Shown here in pieces: positions 30,849-33,715 of a stretch of DNA of 33,715 nt (the first letter of the stretch is position 1; each line of letters begins with the position of its first letter). Location: NCBI RefSeq assembly GCF_000003605.2, contig NW_003129380.1, positions 17,113 to 50,827 on the forward strand, read 5' to 3'. The translations under genes and the position numbers were made by a program. The notes below the pieces were generated by a model, which saw only the letters and a list, made by a program, of their open reading frames with translations, was not told where the DNA came from and made no database searches. The stretch is from Saccoglossus kowalevskii. Taxonomy: Eukaryota; Hemichordata; Enteropneusta; Harrimaniidae.

Positions 30849-32046
30849 ATGTATAATAATAAGGTCATTACGAAGATACCTCAAAGTATGCACTCAGACA
30901 TATATGATTTTTCCACATTTTATACCACTATACCACATTCCCAACTTAAAAGCAGGCTTAAAGATTTAATTTTTCATTTTTTCTTGTACAAAAATGGCAA
31001 ACGTCGATATTATTTAGTATTTAGTATTGAATCGTATATCTTGCCACTTTGTTCAAAATCATACAAATTCAAGACGAAGTATACTGTGGTTGGGTTCGGT
31101 TGGCCACATTCCAATTTGAGTAGGATTTCAGAGGAACTTGAACTTGAACTCTCACGAATCAATTGATAACATTAACTGCATTTATTTGCGAATGAAACTC
31201 TTTAACGAACTGATAAATACATAAACTTGTAGAACTGACCTACAGTTGAGCACGAACAAAAAACTGGAACACAACTACCGTTTAACTTTAAAAAGGGAAA
31301 TAGAACATTACGGCGTTTTCTACGCATACGGAGATTAACCAATCAGTGACTGCGTACTTAACCAATAATGGAATGTCAGTCAACACCTATGGCTTATTAT
31401 GGTTTCAATGATATATACTGAAGACGATTTAGTGAAAATGGTTAATTTTCTTATTGACAACATATTTGTTCTTTGTGATGGGCAAGTCTTTCAGCAAACT
31501 GTTGGTATTCATACGGGCACTAATTGCGCCCCTTTGCTTGCTGATTTGTTTTTGTATTCTTATGAAGCGGAATTCATTGAATGTTCAATGAAAAATGAAG
31601 CCAAGACACAGGCTCGTTCCTTCAATTTCACATTTCGTTATATTGATGATATTGAACAATCACTGAACAATCCTCGGTTCAGTAGTTATTTACATGCCAT
31701 TTATCCTAACGAACTTCAAATTAAGGATACTACTGACACACTGACTTCTGCTTCATATCTTGATCTACTACTCGAATTTGACAGCAGTTGAAAACTGCAT
31801 ACTAAGCTGTGTGACAAGTGTGACGATTTTAATTTTTCTATTGTGAACATTCCATATATCGGTAGGAACATTCCTACATCACCAGCTTATGAAGTTTATA
31901 TTTCACGGCTTGTGCGTTACTCGAAAGCATGTTTTAGGTATTCAAATTTCCTGACCAGATCTCGGCTATTGACTGCCAAGTTGATAAGCCAAGGGTTTCT
32001 GATTCCTCGACTTAAACGTGCATTTAAGAAGCTTTTTGGTTCGTAA
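30849..32046 (+). pseudogene. Penelope-like reverse transcriptase pseudogene
   Basis: Two frames belong to one RT. The first (30849 to about 31085) has ITKIPQSMHSDIYDFSTFYT then TIPHSQLKSRLKDL and FLYKNGKRRY. The second resumes at YTEDDLVKMVNFLIDNIF and contains VGIHTGTNCAPLLADLFLYS (motif B region) and the catalytic box FRYIDD. It continues with IKDTTDTLTSASYLDLLLEF to a TGA near 31789. Sequence beyond the stop is still homologous (VNIPYIGRNIPTSPAYEVYI, KLISQGFLIPRLKRAFKKLF) up to a TAA at about 32044. The motif order and RYIDD box fit Penelope-like elements. The N-terminus is absent and no GIY-YIG endonuclease is recognised downstream. A ~327-bp insertion splits the RT. The copy is inactive. 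Confidence 0.8.
31087..31413. mobile_element. ~327-bp insertion splitting the Penelope-like RT
   Basis: Flanked by TATACTG at 31080-31086 and 31414-31420, exactly where the RT reading frame KYT|EDD should be continuous, so the 7-bp word is a likely target-site duplication. The insert has no terminal inverted repeats. On the minus strand it shows GATTGGTTAA near 31340 and AATAAATG near 31180, the order of an LTR-like promoter and polyadenylation signal, but it lacks TG...CA termini. Its class is unresolved. Confidence 0.65.
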
Positions 32047-32594
32047 TAAATTTCTGTCTGTAACATGATTGTAAATGTGTTTGTTGATTGATGTATGTGG
32101 TCGTGTTTGTCCTTGTGACTTGGTGTGGTTGTTTGTCCAATAAATTTGATATTTTTCCCTGGCATGACTTTGGAACATCACGGCGGGTGTGGCATGCCAG
32201 CAGCAGATGTTTACCCTTCACGTGCACTCGGTCTGACTTCCTTGTGAGGGTTTGTGATGTTCCGCTTCCATCGATTTTGTCAGTATATTTTTTCTAGACA
32301 ACTGATATTTGGCTTATTGGTACTACTATAATTATTGTATTATTCTCCACTGTAGGTCTCCTTCTCTTTTAGTAGAGGGCGCAGCATAGCAAACTTTGAA
32401 ATTAGACTTTATATCACCGCTGAGGCCCATTTTATTCCGCCACACTGAGTCAAGTCGATCCGGAAATTGCATAATGTATTATAGTTCTAATATGTACTTA
32501 TTGATGGCACCCTTCACAAATTTATAAAGCGGTTGGTTCAGGCTTTCATACTCGTGCAGCCTAAAGCTATACCTGAGAAGACATGGCAAGTCTG
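32047..32594 (+). other. Possible 3' region of the Penelope-like element
   Basis: The RT similarity trails a little past the stop (ISVCNMIVNVF). Beyond it, a frame containing WHDFGTSRRVWHASSRCLPF may be a degraded element tail. I see no gene. Confidence 0.35.
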
Positions 32595-33715
32595 TTTTTT
32601 TTATTTGTAATGTAAATATTTATAACTTGTTTCCACTTGTTAGTTATGGCATCAAGCAGTGCTTTTAGAAAGCGGAATTAGAGCCTCTTCAGCCGATTAT
32701 TAAGATTCACATGTAGCTGGTTACTAGTATACCAAGTCTTGTTTGTGTGGGCGATAAGGTCACCTATTTTGGTGATGCCTGAATTCACATAATTTTCAAA
32801 TAAAAACGGTGTATCTGTGTTTGATTGTAAAAGCACAGGATTATTAAAAAGTGGTTTATTAACAGTAAATTGTGGATTATAAAAAACATCTTTCCTAATT
32901 TTATTGAGCGTGTTCCAATATTAAGATTCCAGCATAAAATGAAGGAATGTGCAAAGACGTACAGTCAATATTGGTAACAAGGAGTTGTTTACCATAAGAC
33001 GGACACCCAACTGTTTTGAAGAAATAATCGATAAAAGAGAATGGTGTGTGGTCACAGTCTACATACAGGTAGCGTTAGATTAACTGCAATCTCATGGCCT
33101 TGATCCTAGATGTTAGGTAAATTAGATTTTGACCTCCTTTCTCTAGAGGTAGGTATACAATTTCATATGGAATCCAGTAGCGGCCTTGCCAAAAATAGTC
33201 AAGAAACAGTTTTTCCAAGTCTGTGATTACAGTGGGTAGTTGGGTGAAGCAGTATAGACGATGGTAGAGTTAAGTCGCTACAAGCTGAATTATAATTGAT
33301 CTAATTTTATGTATTGCATCATCCCAGTATTTTTCAGTGTGCTGAGTTGCCTATATACGTGCCAAGGACTGAGGCCTTCACTGTTCTACTGTATACCCAT
33401 GTAAAGTCAAAACGATATTTCCACTGCCCAACCCATAAACCTTTAGATTTGCCAAAGTTAACTCGCGCATTGCTTGCTCTCTCATACACTTCAAGCCATT
33501 GCGATAGTTTGTCAAAATCTTTATTTTTGGTGATGTAGAAATTAACATCATCTGCATAGGCGGTGATTTGGCATCGCCTGCTGTTTGTTTCTGGGATAGT
33601 GATACCTTCAATTTCGCTCTTTGTCCTTATTTTATGGAGAAGAGGCTCAATAGCCAGTGCATAAAGTTGGCCAGAGAAGACGCAACCCTGTCAGTAGTTT
33701 AGGATGGACTATAGG
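32595..33715 (-). mobile_element. 3' end of a Tx1/L1-like LINE (truncated by window edge)
   Basis: Read on the minus strand from the right edge: a TGA immediately before QGCVFSGQLYALAIEPLLHK (RT motif B, stop in place of the usual Arg/Lys), then ITAYADDVNFYITKNKDFDK (motif C, catalytic Asp pair intact). ARVNFGKSKGLWVGQWKYR follows. Downstream frames keep traces of the family's C-terminal region (LFLARPLL, then GQ and SR words) but with many stops. The 3' end at about 32595-32605 is AATAAA running into an A tail. The GLWVG-W pattern is typical of Tx1-like members of the L1 superfamily. The element is decayed and its 5' part lies outside the window. Confidence 0.75.

Noticed and set aside
31087-31413. 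Solo LTR call for the insertion in the Penelope-like RT
   Set aside because: The TG...CA ends that can be drawn do not coincide with the flanking TATACTG duplication, so the class is left open.
31917-32227. Three overlapping minus frames
   Set aside because: They are antisense shadows of the Penelope-like RT C-terminus.

Overview
This window looks like nuclear DNA of an AT-rich animal, most likely a marine invertebrate. The evidence is one spliced gene with four GT-AG-compatible coding exons, no prokaryote-style gene packing, and a dense mix of decayed LINEs, a Penelope-like element, a tRNA-derived SINE, TTAA-flanked MITE-like elements and several tandem arrays. I cannot name the species. 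Most long reading frames here are chance frames inside repeats or introns.

Layout, left to right. 257-795 is a tandem array of five ~105-bp units, each with a 12-bp self-complementary core. 858-1328 holds an 88-bp direct duplication. 3262-4162 is a TTAA-flanked element with 13-bp perfect terminal inverted repeats. 5225-5720 is a GC-richer quasi-palindromic block. 6022-6246 is a probable Harbinger transposase scrap. 9040-9660 is a ~145-bp tandem repeat interrupted by a 142-bp TTAA MITE. 10255-13104 (minus) is the one convincing host gene, a METTL24-like methyltransferase. Further METTL24-like debris lies at 23511-23631 and 23821-23985, and a membrane-anchor-like exon lies at 22081-22156. This suggests a locally duplicated gene family.

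14471 to about 19700 (minus) is one nearly full-length but dead CR1/L2-like non-LTR retrotransposon. ORF2 shows an AP-endonuclease and reverse transcriptase, interrupted by a ~0.6-kb foreign segment. ORF1 has an unusual order: an RNase H1 hybrid-binding (viroplasmin-type) domain, coiled coil, remnants of an SGNH esterase, and a Tyr/His/Asn-rich tail. This ORF1 architecture is the most interesting item in the window.

The right third is repeats: a foldback element with 73-bp arms (20137-20591), a SINE with target duplications (21544-21817), a ~100-160-bp tandem array (26880-27900), a strictly 50-bp-period minisatellite (28451-28846), a Penelope-like reverse transcriptase split by a ~327-bp insertion (30849-32046), and the 3' end of a Tx1/L1-like LINE running off the right edge (32595-33715, minus). 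All mobile-element coding regions carry stops or frameshifts, so none looks autonomous today.
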